From assembly GCA_017640665.1 (NCBI GenBank), contig JAEPQE010000001.1, positions 417,262 to 481,261 on the forward strand: a DNA stretch of 64,000 bases, read 5' to 3'. The position numbers and the translations under genes are program-made. Below, in pieces: positions 53,956 to 62,697 of the stretch (positions are counted from its first letter, which is position 1; each line of letters begins with the position of its first letter). The notes beneath the pieces were generated by a model that saw only the letters and a list, made by a program, of their open reading frames with translations, ran no database searches and had not been told where the DNA came from. The DNA comes from Balneolaceae bacterium. Its GTDB lineage: Bacteria; Bacteroidota; Rhodothermia; Balneolales; Balneolaceae.

Positions 53956-53969
53956 CGTCATATTTAACG
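53956..53969. promoter_or_regulatory. XRE operator candidate 2
   Basis: CGTCATATTTAACG, sharing GTCATATTT with the first site 43 bp away, in the same divergent promoter region. Confidence 0.45.
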
Positions 53970-54064
53970 TATAATGAATGTTAATTTATTAATGCTTCGC
54001 ACTTCTGTCCTTGCACTTTTCGCAGTTCATGTGATACAAGGGAGTGCTGAAATAGGATAAAATT

Positions 54065-54628
54065 ATGAATGCAATTAAAAAGACATTTATCGGAGCGAGT
54101 ATCATTACCCTACCATTTTTGGGTGGAAATGCCTTTGCTCAAAATACTTCCGGAAAAGGACTCGGGACTATTGCATTTAATGCGACTAACAATGCAAAAA
54201 CGGAACTGATTTCTGAAAGAGAAGTACTAACTGCCCCTGTGGTTTTGGCTTATTCTTCCTCTGCTGAAGCTCAAAGAAGCTCAAAACCTGCCAGTATAGG
54301 TATCCATATTCATCATGACGCTGATGACCCTATTAGCGGTTTCCGCTATGCCAGAGGTTTAGCGAATGCTGCTACAGAATCCGAAAAAACGGGCAATCGT
54401 CCTATGTATATTACAGCAACCTATGAAGAAGGTGTTTCAAAAGTAGGTAGCTTTGTATCCGTTTATGTTAATGGTAAGCTCTGGGAATATGAAAACAGTA
54501 CAGTATTGTCTCCACAAGTCGTAGCACAATTACTTCCAATATTAATGTTTGAGTATGAAAAAGAGTTTGGTAAAGACAACTTTATACCAAAAGATGTGAC
54601 CCCTCAGCTCGTTGCTTCTTTAAATTAA
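54065..54628 (+). CDS. Secreted protein of unknown function
   Basis: 187 residues with a clear signal peptide (about 1-25, ending GNAFAQ). The mature part has a His-containing strand SIGIHIHHDADDP and a mixed alpha/beta C-terminal region (AATESEKTGNRPMYITATYEEG). No family is recognised. It is divergent from the XRE repressor and shares the operator region, so it may be repressed by it. Its stop codon overlaps that of the convergent gene (shared TTA/TAA bases). Confidence 0.65.
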   Translation: MNAIKKTFIGASIITLPFLGGNAFAQNTSGKGLGTIAFNATNNAKTELISEREVLTAPVVLAYSSSAEAQRSSKPASIGIHIHHDADDPISGFRYARGLANAATESEKTGNRPMYITATYEEGVSKVGSFVSVYVNGKLWEYENSTVLSPQVVAQLLPILMFEYEKEFGKDNFIPKDVTPQLVASLN

Positions 54629-55581
54629 AAATCTACACCGAAAGTATTCAGTTTAGGCGGAGTATCGATACTCGATATATTTGATTCCAGACTTTTATCA
54701 ATAGAAATTTGATCGCCATTAGCGGCTTTAGTGAAGGGCTCTTTTACACTTGTAATAAGCTTAGAGTTCTGCACTCTATCATTATCTAAATGACTTCTTG
54801 CTATGTCTTCATATCCTATATATTCACTTTTGCTCCCAATAAATTCATCAAATACCGTATCGAAATCCGAATACCTATTTTGAAAGTCTAAGATGGTTTC
54901 TCCGTACTGTGCTTCTAATTTTGCGTAGTCAGTATCCAGAGTTTCGATTTCCTCTCTCCTAAGCTCCGCTTCTTCTGTATTGCCCTCTGCTTCCGCTTTC
55001 TTTAATGCCTGGTCAGCTATACCCCGATCCGCCTCATATTTTGTTTTATTTTCCTGATAGGACTGCGCTTCGATTTCTATTAATTCTCTGAGGCTCTCAT
55101 ACTCACCTCCCATTTCCCTCCCGAGCGCTTTCAAGTGAACATCAGCATCTCCATCTGCTTTAACCTGATCGATTTGATCCTGGCTATAGCCTTGTTCCAT
55201 CAGGTAACGCAACTTAGCATCTTCGGTACCATGTTGGAGTAGGGCGGTTATTGTAAGCATCTGATCTCTAAGGTAATGGGAGCGATCCATGTATTTTTGA
55301 GCCTTATTTAGGCTTTCTCCCATAGCTTTTAATGAGCCTGCCATGCCCTGAATAGCTTCATCCACTTTTTCCAGAGCTATCGTACCCGCTGTTTTGATGA
55401 GCAGATCCTCAAATTCTTTCTTACGTTTTTTTTCTGGAGTTTCACCTATTAGCTCAGCATTGTCAGCCGCACTTCCAAGTTTAATACGCCCATTCTCTTT
55501 ACCCTGGAGCATATATTGGAAGGTCTTCTGATCTTCGTGCTCTGCAAGTTCATGTACTTTATTTACATCTTCATCGGACAT
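54625..55581 (-). CDS. Large coiled-coil protein of unknown function
   Basis: 318 residues, acidic, without signal peptide or membrane segment. Long helices dominate; residues about 165-235 (for example ADQALKKAEAEGNTEEAELR) are strong coiled coil. The C-terminal 50 residues are Ser/Asp-rich and probably flexible. I recognise no family. The gene ends face to face with the secreted-protein gene. Confidence 0.6.
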   Translation of the reverse strand: MSDEDVNKVHELAEHEDQKTFQYMLQGKENGRIKLGSAADNAELIGETPEKKRKKEFEDLLIKTAGTIALEKVDEAIQGMAGSLKAMGESLNKAQKYMDRSHYLRDQMLTITALLQHGTEDAKLRYLMEQGYSQDQIDQVKADGDADVHLKALGREMGGEYESLRELIEIEAQSYQENKTKYEADRGIADQALKKAEAEGNTEEAELRREEIETLDTDYAKLEAQYGETILDFQNRYSDFDTVFDEFIGSKSEYIGYEDIARSHLDNDRVQNSKLITSVKEPFTKAANGDQISIDKSLESNISSIDTPPKLNTFGVDF

Positions 55582-55721
55582 GATATTCCCTCATTCATAC
55601 CCGTCTAGTATTCCAGAAAATGCTGAACAATCAGTGAATTATGAGGTGTATTTAAGACAAATTTAAATCAAATTTTATCTATTTGATTTTTCAAGGTAAG
55701 CCTATGTGATAGAATGGATTC

Positions 55722-56246
55722 ATGTCTAAAAATACAAACACAGTTACAATCACAGATGAAATCATAGAAACCTTGCTACACCACCAACATCGCACGGGAG
55801 TAGGGCCTCAAAAACTACTCAGAGGAAAGCGCGATGTAGCTCCGGTAGGCTTATCCTCCTCTACCGTATATAACTGGATCAGAAGAGGGTCGAAATCGGC
55901 AAAAAAGGATCATTTAGAATTCATTCTGAGCCAATGGGAAGCGATGCCGGATAACCCGTATCAAAACAAACGCTACAAAAACTATCGAGAAGGTTTGGAG
56001 CCCATTGATCCTGAAGATTTGGAGAAACTACGCTTAATTCGAGATATGACAGGCATACTCCCCAGTAAGATATTTACCTATGGAAGTAATCCTCCATCCT
56101 TCCTGAATGCCAATATTATAAATCAGTGGCTCAATGCTGATGGATACAAAGCTAGACCTGAAGATGTAGAGTGGGTAATGGAAACTAGTTCAGTCATTTT
56201 GGTAAGTATATCAGAGATTGTACTTCACAATGAAAATGAAAAATAA
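55722..56246 (+). CDS. Protein with duplicated HTH-like domain
   Basis: 174 residues made of two related halves. First (about 10-70): HRTGVGPQKLLRG, then LSSSTVYNWIRRGSKSAKKD and LEFILSQW. Second (about 100-165): RDMTGILPSKIFTYG, then LNANIINQWLNADGYKARPED and VEWVMETSS. Each half has the TGxxPxK start and a helix-turn-helix-like core. It is probably a DNA-binding regulator that reads two half-sites. It is 106 bp upstream of the ABC-3C operon in the same direction and may regulate it. No named family is recognised. Confidence 0.65.
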   Translation: MSKNTNTVTITDEIIETLLHHQHRTGVGPQKLLRGKRDVAPVGLSSSTVYNWIRRGSKSAKKDHLEFILSQWEAMPDNPYQNKRYKNYREGLEPIDPEDLEKLRLIRDMTGILPSKIFTYGSNPPSFLNANIINQWLNADGYKARPEDVEWVMETSSVILVSISEIVLHNENEK

Positions 56247-56352
56247 AACTGACTTTATTTAAATAAACAGTCGCTCACAGTCTTGTTTTTCTTGAGTAAA
56301 CGGCTTATTTACAAAAAGGGAGAACCCCCGTCAATTTACATTAGCGAACTAA

Positions 56353-57549
56353 ATGCAAGAAAGTTTCAAAAACATCTTCTCGGCTGCTCAACCTGCTCTT
56401 GGATATTTGTATCAATGTAGACTGGCTTTATCTGAAAGCCTTAAGAGAATTCCTGAAGGAGAGATATTTACGGTATCAATCGAAACCCTAGATGATGTTG
56501 TATTCGAGAGCGATGGAAACCCTCTTGAAATTTTACAAGCGAAGCACCACACAAAATTCGGTGACATCTCGGATTCCTCTGTAGACCTTTGGAAAACAGT
56601 CCGAATTTGGTGCGATCTAATTAAAACTCAGCTTTCCGGATTAAACTCATACTTCTATTTGGTTACTACTCAAAAAGTAAAAGACAATTCCATCCTTGAA
56701 CTTTTAAAAGAAGGAAATGAAAATAACCATCAAAAAATAATTAGTGGTTTAGATTCAATTGCTAATACTTCTGAAAATAAAACAAATAAAAAAGCATATG
56801 AAGCTTATCTAAGGCTTTCTAATGAAGAAAAAAACACCCTAATTAGTTCTATTAAGGTCATTGATCAAGCGCTTTCAATCATTGAAATCGAAGGGGAAAT
56901 CCAAAGATCATTATTCTACGCAGCAGAAGAAGAATTCTTAGAAAAATTACAGTGGCGTTTGGAGGGTTGGTGGTTTCAACAAGTAGTACTTCATTTGATG
57001 GGTGAAAAGCCACAAATTTTAAGTGACGAATTAACTTCCAAAATTTCAGAGTTACGAGAACAATTCAAACAGGAAAACTTACCTGTAGACGATGACATTT
57101 TATCAGCAGAAATTAATCGTTCCGAGTTTGAAAAAAGGACATTTGTACAACAACTTAACTTAATTGAAGTTTCAGATAAGCGAATATTCTATGCAATACG
57201 TAACTTTTATAGAGCTTTTGAACAAAGATCTCGTTGGATTAGAGAAGACCTTCTACATATTGGAGAACTTGATCGGTATGAAGATAAATTAGTTGAAGAT
57301 TGGGAGATTAAATTTGAGCAAAGTAAAGACGAACTTGGAGAATCCGCAAGCGAAATTGAGAAAAAGAAAACTGCTCGAAAAATCTATGAGTGGATAGAAT
57401 CTGGAGATTTATATAAAGTTAGACCTGGCATCAGAGAAGATTCAATTTCCAGAGGTAGTTATCATATGCTGTCTGATGAACTAAAGGTAGGCTGGCATGT
57501 TGAGTTTCGAGACCGTATAGAGAAATTAATTGGAGAGGGCTCGAAATGA
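56353..57549 (+). CDS. ABC-3C-type effector with N-terminal nuclease domain
   Basis: 398 residues. The N-terminal ~170 match the Cap4/DUF4297-like dsDNA nuclease fold: ALGYLYQCRLAL, an acidic Asp in ETLDDVVFE (47/48) and the catalytic ExxQAK (Glu59, Gln62, Lys64), then WKTVRIWCDLIK. The C-terminal ~200 residues are helical (LEKLQWRLEGWWFQQVV, RNFYRAFEQRSRWIRED), as in effectors of ABC three-component systems. It is expected to cut DNA when released by its partners. The first gene of a three-gene operon with ATGA overlaps. Confidence 0.8.
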   Translation: MQESFKNIFSAAQPALGYLYQCRLALSESLKRIPEGEIFTVSIETLDDVVFESDGNPLEILQAKHHTKFGDISDSSVDLWKTVRIWCDLIKTQLSGLNSYFYLVTTQKVKDNSILELLKEGNENNHQKIISGLDSIANTSENKTNKKAYEAYLRLSNEEKNTLISSIKVIDQALSIIEIEGEIQRSLFYAAEEEFLEKLQWRLEGWWFQQVVLHLMGEKPQILSDELTSKISELREQFKQENLPVDDDILSAEINRSEFEKRTFVQQLNLIEVSDKRIFYAIRNFYRAFEQRSRWIREDLLHIGELDRYEDKLVEDWEIKFEQSKDELGESASEIEKKKTARKIYEWIESGDLYKVRPGIREDSISRGSYHMLSDELKVGWHVEFRDRIEKLIGEGSK

Positions 57550-58043
57550 AAAAATGGAAGCAGAGAGTAAAAGAGGAAGCTAATCTTCTGAACCCAGCAT
57601 TTTTAAATGTTCTTTTCATTTCTGCAATTAAAGGATATCAAGAAAAAAATGGTGAAGGGCTTCCATATCTATACCTTTTTTTAATTCCTCCTATTGTCCT
57701 ACATAAATCAACCAGAGAGTTACTCCCAAGAACAATTAGAACATCTTTGTTTACTTGGTTATATGAAAATCAAAAAGTTAAGGTTAGTTTCTTTAAAAGA
57801 GTTGCCTCACTTAAACCCTTTATTCAAGAAGCGATTCTTTTTGGAGTAAGGGCAAATGCAATAGAAATTAAAGAAAACGGAATGATAATATCCCAAACAC
57901 CTTCGAATGCAATTAATAAAATTTTCAGAACTGAAACGGAAGAAACCAAAAAGTGCATAAATGAAGCTAAGTTTTTGGGAAAGTGGTTTGCAGGAGCAGG
58001 GGATGTTAAAACGGTTTTATCACTCTGGGGAATTAGACCATGA
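57546..58043 (+). CDS. ABC-3C middle component
   Basis: 165 residues matching the 'three-component ABC system middle component' type: EANLLNPAFLNVLFISAIKGYQEKNGEGLPYLYLFLIPPIVLHKSTRELLP would span its conserved N-terminal helix-loop region, and the C-terminal KCINEAKFLGKWFAGAGDVKTVLSLWGIRP is the family tail. The role in the complex is to link the effector to the ATPase. Both ends overlap neighbours by 4 bp (ATGA), which fits fixed-ratio translation. Confidence 0.8.
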   Translation: MKKWKQRVKEEANLLNPAFLNVLFISAIKGYQEKNGEGLPYLYLFLIPPIVLHKSTRELLPRTIRTSLFTWLYENQKVKVSFFKRVASLKPFIQEAILFGVRANAIEIKENGMIISQTPSNAINKIFRTETEETKKCINEAKFLGKWFAGAGDVKTVLSLWGIRP

Positions 58044-59974
58044 TACAAATTAAGGATATCGTCATATACGGATATAACGAAAGAAAAAGAGTACTGCCCC
58101 TCAAGCTTGGCGAATTGAATATTATTACTGGGGCTTCTAAAACAGGTAAAACCGCACTCATTGAAATTCTGGATTATTGTCTCGGCTCCAAAAACTGTGG
58201 GATACCTGATGGAGTGATTACTACAAATATAGAATGGGTTGGAGTAAAACTAAAAATACCGGACGGTTTCTGTTTTATTGCCAGACGAATCCCTCCAAAG
58301 GGTCAGAAAACAAGCGAGGATATTTTTCTCACTATTGGCAAAGAAACTGAAATACCAGACTATTCCGGTCTTTCTAAAAACAGCAATAGAGAGAGCTTGG
58401 TGCGGTACTTGTCTGACTATTCTGGGATAAAAGCTAACATTCACATTCCACAAGAAGAGCACACAAGAAAACCTCTTTCAGCAAACGTTAGACACGCCTT
58501 GTTTAATTGTTTTCAACATCAAACTGAGATTGATAGCAATAAAATGCTTTTCCATAAGCAAAATGAGGATTTTGTACCTCAGGCTATCAAAGATACCATC
58601 CCCTATTTTTTAGGAGCAGTAGACGAAGATCATGTAAAAAAAGTTATCACACTAAGAAGACTAAAAAGAGAAAGAAACTCCTTATTACAGAATGTTAAAG
58701 AAATTGAATCAATAAGAGGCGAGGGAACAAGTCGGGCAAAAAGATTAATTTCTGAAGCTATTGAAATAGGTGTTACATCTGTCGATGAACCTCCTGAATC
58801 ATGGGAAGCTTTAGCTAGTTTATTAGGTGAAATCTTTAGAAGTCCAAATAAGCCAGAAGAAGAAATGGTGGAAAATGAAGGAGATAAATACGATGAGCTA
58901 CAGTTAGAGCGAACGAAAATTATTGAACGTATCCAATTCCTAAAAACACAACTTGAGTCTGCTAAGACGCTGAGTTCTGAAAGAGATGGATTTTCATCAG
59001 AGGCAGACGAACAGATATCGAGATTGCGATCACTTGAACTATTTAGCTCTGAAGAAAATGATACACATGTATGCCCCGTTTGTTCATCAGAGCTAACCGA
59101 TGAAAACACCCCTCCCACTGTTTCTGAGTTAAGAGATTCAATTACTGATCTTGATATTCAAATTCGTTCAGTAAATGATAGTTCACCTAAAATGGAAGAG
59201 TTTATAACGAAATTAGAGAATGAGTTTGAGGGGTTAAAGAAGCGTTTGAAAGACAATAGCGATCAACTTCAAGCAATTAGAGCTATTGATCAAAGACTCC
59301 AGAATATCAAAGATAGAAACTCACGCCGTTCTTATGTTTTGGGCAGAATCGGATTGTATCTTGAGAGTCTTCCCGAATTCAATGACGAAACAAGCTCTTT
59401 TCGGGAAAAGATTGAAACACTTGATACTGAAATCGAAAAAATAAGCCGAGAACTTGAAAGAGAGACTGTTGAAAGTAGGCTTGAGTCAGCCCTTTCAGTA
59501 ATATCCAAAGATATGACTAATTGGTCAGATGATCTGGATTTAGAATTTTCTGGATTCCCACTCAGACTCGATTTAAAAAATCTCACTGTGGTAGTAGATA
59601 CTGATCAAGGTCCAACTACACTAGAGAAAGCAGGAAGTGGAGCTAACTGGGTTGGCTTTCATTTAATCACTTTTTTAGCATTACATAAGCTATTTGTTCG
59701 TAGAGAAAGGCCTGTACCTCGATTCTTATTCTTAGACCAACCTTCAAAAGCCTATTTCCCGGAAGATGCAGACATTAACTCTCCATCTAAAGATGAAGAT
59801 CGAGACTCTGTTCGAAAAATGTATAAGATGTGTTTTGATTTAGTTGAAGAATTAACTGGATTCCAAATTATTATGACGGATCATGCGAATATTGATGAAG
59901 ATTGGTTTCAAAATTCAATTCGAGAACGCTGGCGAGATGGTTTAAAATTGGTACCCGAAGAATGGTTAACTTAA
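58040..59974 (+). CDS. ABC-3C ATPase (DUF3732, SMC/Rad50-like)
   Basis: 644 residues. Head domain start IKDIVIYGYNERKRVLPLK, Walker A GASKTGKT (31-38), a long coiled coil (about 205-470) with a central CPVC (Cys345, Cys348) like a Rad50 zinc hook, and a C-terminal head with RFLFLDQPSKAYFP (Walker B region, about 565) and a His in MTDHANID. This fits DUF3732 proteins, the ATPase sensors of ABC-3C conflict systems. It is predicted to sense invading DNA or its intermediates and to license the nuclease. Confidence 0.85.
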   Translation: MIQIKDIVIYGYNERKRVLPLKLGELNIITGASKTGKTALIEILDYCLGSKNCGIPDGVITTNIEWVGVKLKIPDGFCFIARRIPPKGQKTSEDIFLTIGKETEIPDYSGLSKNSNRESLVRYLSDYSGIKANIHIPQEEHTRKPLSANVRHALFNCFQHQTEIDSNKMLFHKQNEDFVPQAIKDTIPYFLGAVDEDHVKKVITLRRLKRERNSLLQNVKEIESIRGEGTSRAKRLISEAIEIGVTSVDEPPESWEALASLLGEIFRSPNKPEEEMVENEGDKYDELQLERTKIIERIQFLKTQLESAKTLSSERDGFSSEADEQISRLRSLELFSSEENDTHVCPVCSSELTDENTPPTVSELRDSITDLDIQIRSVNDSSPKMEEFITKLENEFEGLKKRLKDNSDQLQAIRAIDQRLQNIKDRNSRRSYVLGRIGLYLESLPEFNDETSSFREKIETLDTEIEKISRELERETVESRLESALSVISKDMTNWSDDLDLEFSGFPLRLDLKNLTVVVDTDQGPTTLEKAGSGANWVGFHLITFLALHKLFVRRERPVPRFLFLDQPSKAYFPEDADINSPSKDEDRDSVRKMYKMCFDLVEELTGFQIIMTDHANIDEDWFQNSIRERWRDGLKLVPEEWLT

Positions 59975-60231
59975 ATCGGAAGCAAAAGTGCGACAAAACG
60001 AAGTAAAAGCGATAAAAAAAAAGCCTTTTCTTCTAAAAAACGTTTGTTTTAGCCTATTAAAGAGAGTTTTTCCAACTTGTGAAAAATATACCCCCATTGC
60101 ACTAAATAAGCAGGTATTTAGTTATTCACTTCAGATAATTTATTACAAGTAAACCATTGGTTTACCCTGGGGAAAATAATTAAAGTGCTAAATAAGTTGC
60201 TTTACTTTAAAATATTTGCTATCAGTAAACT
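59975..60231. other. 257-bp regulatory gap upstream of abiEi
   Basis: A/T-rich; no ORF. It holds a perfect GTAAACCA-T-TGGTTTAC palindrome (60149-60165), part of a second palindrome at the abiEi start, and two copies of CTAAATAAG. It probably contains the abiE promoter. Confidence 0.6.
60149..60165. promoter_or_regulatory. AbiEi operator candidate 1
   Basis: Perfect 17-bp palindrome with arms GTAAACCA/TGGTTTAC. A second site with the same GTAAAC/GTTTAC ends is at 60225-60241. Antitoxins of the AbiEi family repress their own promoter by binding two inverted repeats. Confidence 0.65.
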
Positions 60232-60241
60232 ATGAGTTTAC
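60225..60241. promoter_or_regulatory. AbiEi operator candidate 2, over the start codon
   Basis: GTAAACT-ATG-AGTTTAC: perfect 7-bp arms centred exactly on the abiEi start codon, 76 bp centre-to-centre from the first site. Binding here could block both transcription and, as an RNA hairpin, translation. Confidence 0.65.
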
Positions 60242-61002
60242 CTAAGGATAATAAATTAATGAATCTCTTGAATGGATGGGTTCCAGGCATGGTCGGAACT
60301 ACACCTTGGCTCCATGATCTCGGTATATCCAAGCAACTTGTACAGAAGTACAAACAATCGGGTTGGCTGACTGGGTTAGGTAGAGGGGCGTATATAAAGA
60401 GCAATGAGGAGCTGGATTGGCAGGGTGCAGTCTACGCATTACAAAAACAACTTAAACTGGATATACATGTTGGTGGTATCACAGCGCTGAATAGCTTAGG
60501 AATGTCTCATTATCTACAAACTAATGAGAAGAAGATCTATTTGTTTTCATCCGGAAATCTATCGCTCCCCAAATGGTTTGAGAAACAAGATTGGGGGGTA
60601 GAAATAGAATCTGTGAATACCTCCTTCCTTCTTGAAAAGCATGGGATAAGGGAACATGGGTTTGGGAGTTTTCCTCTCTTTACATCGACCAAAGAACGAG
60701 CAATCATAGAACAAATATACCTGTCCCATAAAAGCTTTGAATTACTGGAGTCTTTTCAAATAGTTGAGGGTCTTACCACCTTACGTCCCTATTTAATGCA
60801 GGAACTACTGGAAAAATGTATGTCCATAAAAGTGAAGCGGCTTTTTCTATACATGGCTGAGAAGGCACAGCTGCCAGTGATGAAACATATCGAGCTTGAA
60901 AAAATTGATGTAGGTACAGGAGATCGAAGTATCGTTAAGAATGGAGTTTATGACTCTAAGTATGGCTTGGTGCTACCCAAAGAATTGGTGGACTATGCTT
61001 GA
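60232..61002 (+). CDS. abiEi: AbiEi-family antitoxin
   Basis: 256 residues. The N-terminal winged helix (about 10-60, with HDLGISKQLVQKYKQSGWL and GRGAYIKSNEELDW) binds the promoter. The following AbiEi_3/AbiEi_4-type domain (LHVGGITALNSLGMSHYL type sequence; here DIHVGGITALNSLG) and the C-terminal helical part silence the toxin. Its stop lies inside the toxin gene start (8-bp overlap). Part of a type IV toxin-antitoxin and phage-abortive unit. Confidence 0.85.
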   Translation: MSLPKDNKLMNLLNGWVPGMVGTTPWLHDLGISKQLVQKYKQSGWLTGLGRGAYIKSNEELDWQGAVYALQKQLKLDIHVGGITALNSLGMSHYLQTNEKKIYLFSSGNLSLPKWFEKQDWGVEIESVNTSFLLEKHGIREHGFGSFPLFTSTKERAIIEQIYLSHKSFELLESFQIVEGLTTLRPYLMQELLEKCMSIKVKRLFLYMAEKAQLPVMKHIELEKIDVGTGDRSIVKNGVYDSKYGLVLPKELVDYA

Positions 61003-61924
61003 TACTCCATACAAAGCTCAGGTTGATCTGCTGATTAAGATTTTACCTATCATTGATGAAGAAAAGGTCTTCGCCTTAAAAGGGGGTACGGCAATAAATC
61101 TTTTTATTCGTGATTTACCCCGTTTGTCGGTCGATATAGATTTGACCTATCTCCCCTTTGATGATCGCAAAACTGCTCTTCAAACTATCACCTCTTCTCT
61201 AAGGAAAATTAGAGGCCGTATTCATCGTGCAATTCTGAATAGCACCGTGAATGAAGTCGCACAAAAAGATGGAACGGTTGCGAAACTTACGGTTCAAACC
61301 GAAGAGGCACAGATTAAGATTGAAGTGAATACGATAATGAGAGGGCATCTCTTTGAACCGGAGCGGTATGCTCTGTCTGGCGCTGTTCAGGATGCTTTCG
61401 AACAGTTTGCAGAGATTACTGTGGTTTCTACAGCAGAGTTATTTGGTGGCAAGATATGTGCAGCACTTGACCGTCAACATCCAAGGGATCTCTTTGATGT
61501 ACATTTCTTATTACAGAATGAAGAGTTAACCGAAAATATTAAGTATGGCTTCATATCGGCTTTACTCAGTCATAATAGACCCATTCATGAGTTATTGAGT
61601 CCGAACTTATTGGATCAAAGAGAAGCTTTTGAACAGCAGTTTGTGGGAATGACTAATGCCCCATTTACGTATGATGATTTCGAAATCACTCGTAATCAGT
61701 TGATTGAAGAGATTCAAAAAATCCTTACCGATGAGGATATGGTATTTTTAATAAGCTTCGCTGAAGGTGAACCAAAATGGAGTTTCTTCCCTTATGAAAA
61801 GCTCAAAAAGTTACCTGCCATCCAATGGAAGCTTCAAAATATTCAACATCTCATTAAAGCTAACCCAGAAAAAAATGCTGTTCAGAAAAAGGCATTACTA
61901 GATAAATTGGCTGAGAATAACTAA
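60995..61924 (+). CDS. abiEii: AbiEii/AbiGii-family nucleotidyltransferase toxin
   Basis: 309 residues from the ATG at 60995. Motif I is KGGTAINLF (GGT at 30-32) with the metal-binding pair VDIDL (Asp47, Asp49), and later motifs VVSTAELFGGKICAALDRQHPRDLFDV are in place, so the active site looks complete. These enzymes add nucleotides to tRNA or another target and stop growth. The longer frame (18 codons upstream) lies wholly inside the antitoxin gene; the chosen start gives a short overlap and matches the family. Confidence 0.88.
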   Translation: MLDTPYKAQVDLLIKILPIIDEEKVFALKGGTAINLFIRDLPRLSVDIDLTYLPFDDRKTALQTITSSLRKIRGRIHRAILNSTVNEVAQKDGTVAKLTVQTEEAQIKIEVNTIMRGHLFEPERYALSGAVQDAFEQFAEITVVSTAELFGGKICAALDRQHPRDLFDVHFLLQNEELTENIKYGFISALLSHNRPIHELLSPNLLDQREAFEQQFVGMTNAPFTYDDFEITRNQLIEEIQKILTDEDMVFLISFAEGEPKWSFFPYEKLKKLPAIQWKLQNIQHLIKANPEKNAVQKKALLDKLAENN

Positions 61925-62069
61925 GCAACACTCTTAATTGCAATGTATAATCAATCGAAATTACAGTCTCTCTTTTACATTCAGAATAGTTCAAGTTTTC
62001 AACAAGATTATGCAAGACAATTGTGCATTTTGTTGTTACTTTGAATCTTTATTTTTAAAAGAGATCGTA

Positions 62070-62540
62070 TTGAGACATCTAAAACGCAAATTTAAAAGTT
62101 TTATAAAACCAATGGCTTTTCTGCTGGTGTGTGTACTTTCCCTACATGCACTTGTAGCTCACGGTCTTGCAGAAAGTCTAGTTTATTGCTTTGAGGATAA
62201 TGGCGATGTTAATATTGAGACAACATCAAATTATTCGATTGGTATTTTTAAAAAATGTGATCGCAATTTTGAGATTACAGATGCCTCGAAAAACGATGTT
62301 TCACTAACTCATCCATCAAATGGATGTCAAAATGACGTTGAAATAGCGATTGTTTGCTCTGAGGATACTAATGCTCATCGCTATAGTCAGGATAAGGTTC
62401 TAAAGTCTCTCCTTGTAGGTAGTCACTCAGTCCTCGAGTATCTGCCTGTTGAGGACACCACTCAAAGAATATCATCTCAACAGCCTCACTTTTTAGATGA
62501 TAAGACCAAAGCGCTTCAGACCATCGTACTTCTGATTTAA
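62070..62540 (+). CDS. Secreted Cys-containing protein preceding an RND pump
   Basis: About 156 residues if the TTG at 62070 is the start (RHLKRKFKSFIKP then a hydrophobic AFLLVCVLSLHALVAHG), which gives a proper signal peptide; ATGs at 62010 or 62112 are alternatives. The mature part has Cys residues in YCFEDNGDVNIE, KKCDRNF, NGCQND and VCSED. It ends PHFLDDKTKALQTIVLLI, a hydrophobic end like that of the 36178 protein. It lies 157 bp before the RND gene. The role in metal sensing or binding is inferred. Confidence 0.55.
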   Translation: MRHLKRKFKSFIKPMAFLLVCVLSLHALVAHGLAESLVYCFEDNGDVNIETTSNYSIGIFKKCDRNFEITDASKNDVSLTHPSNGCQNDVEIAIVCSEDTNAHRYSQDKVLKSLLVGSHSVLEYLPVEDTTQRISSQQPHFLDDKTKALQTIVLLI

Positions 62541-62697
62541 GCCAATCATCTACATTTCGTTTTCTATAATTAATAAGTGGTCTTACTTAAGGCACATCTT
62601 TATTGCATAGAAACGCCCGACCAAAAATGCTTTGGCTTCCCCAAGGACAGATAAAAATTGGCTTAAAATTAATTACTTCTGAAGTACGAAGGTTCAC

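Noticed and set aside
58250..59586. Antisense open frames inside the DUF3732 ATPase gene
   Set aside because: They are rich in Ser/Phe/Leu, as expected for the reverse of Glu/Lys-rich coiled coil, and show no family likeness.
54065..61924. Prophage explanation for the integrase and cargo region
   Set aside because: No capsid, terminase, portal, tail or lysis genes are visible; relaxase, coupling protein and SSB indicate a mobilisable or conjugative element.
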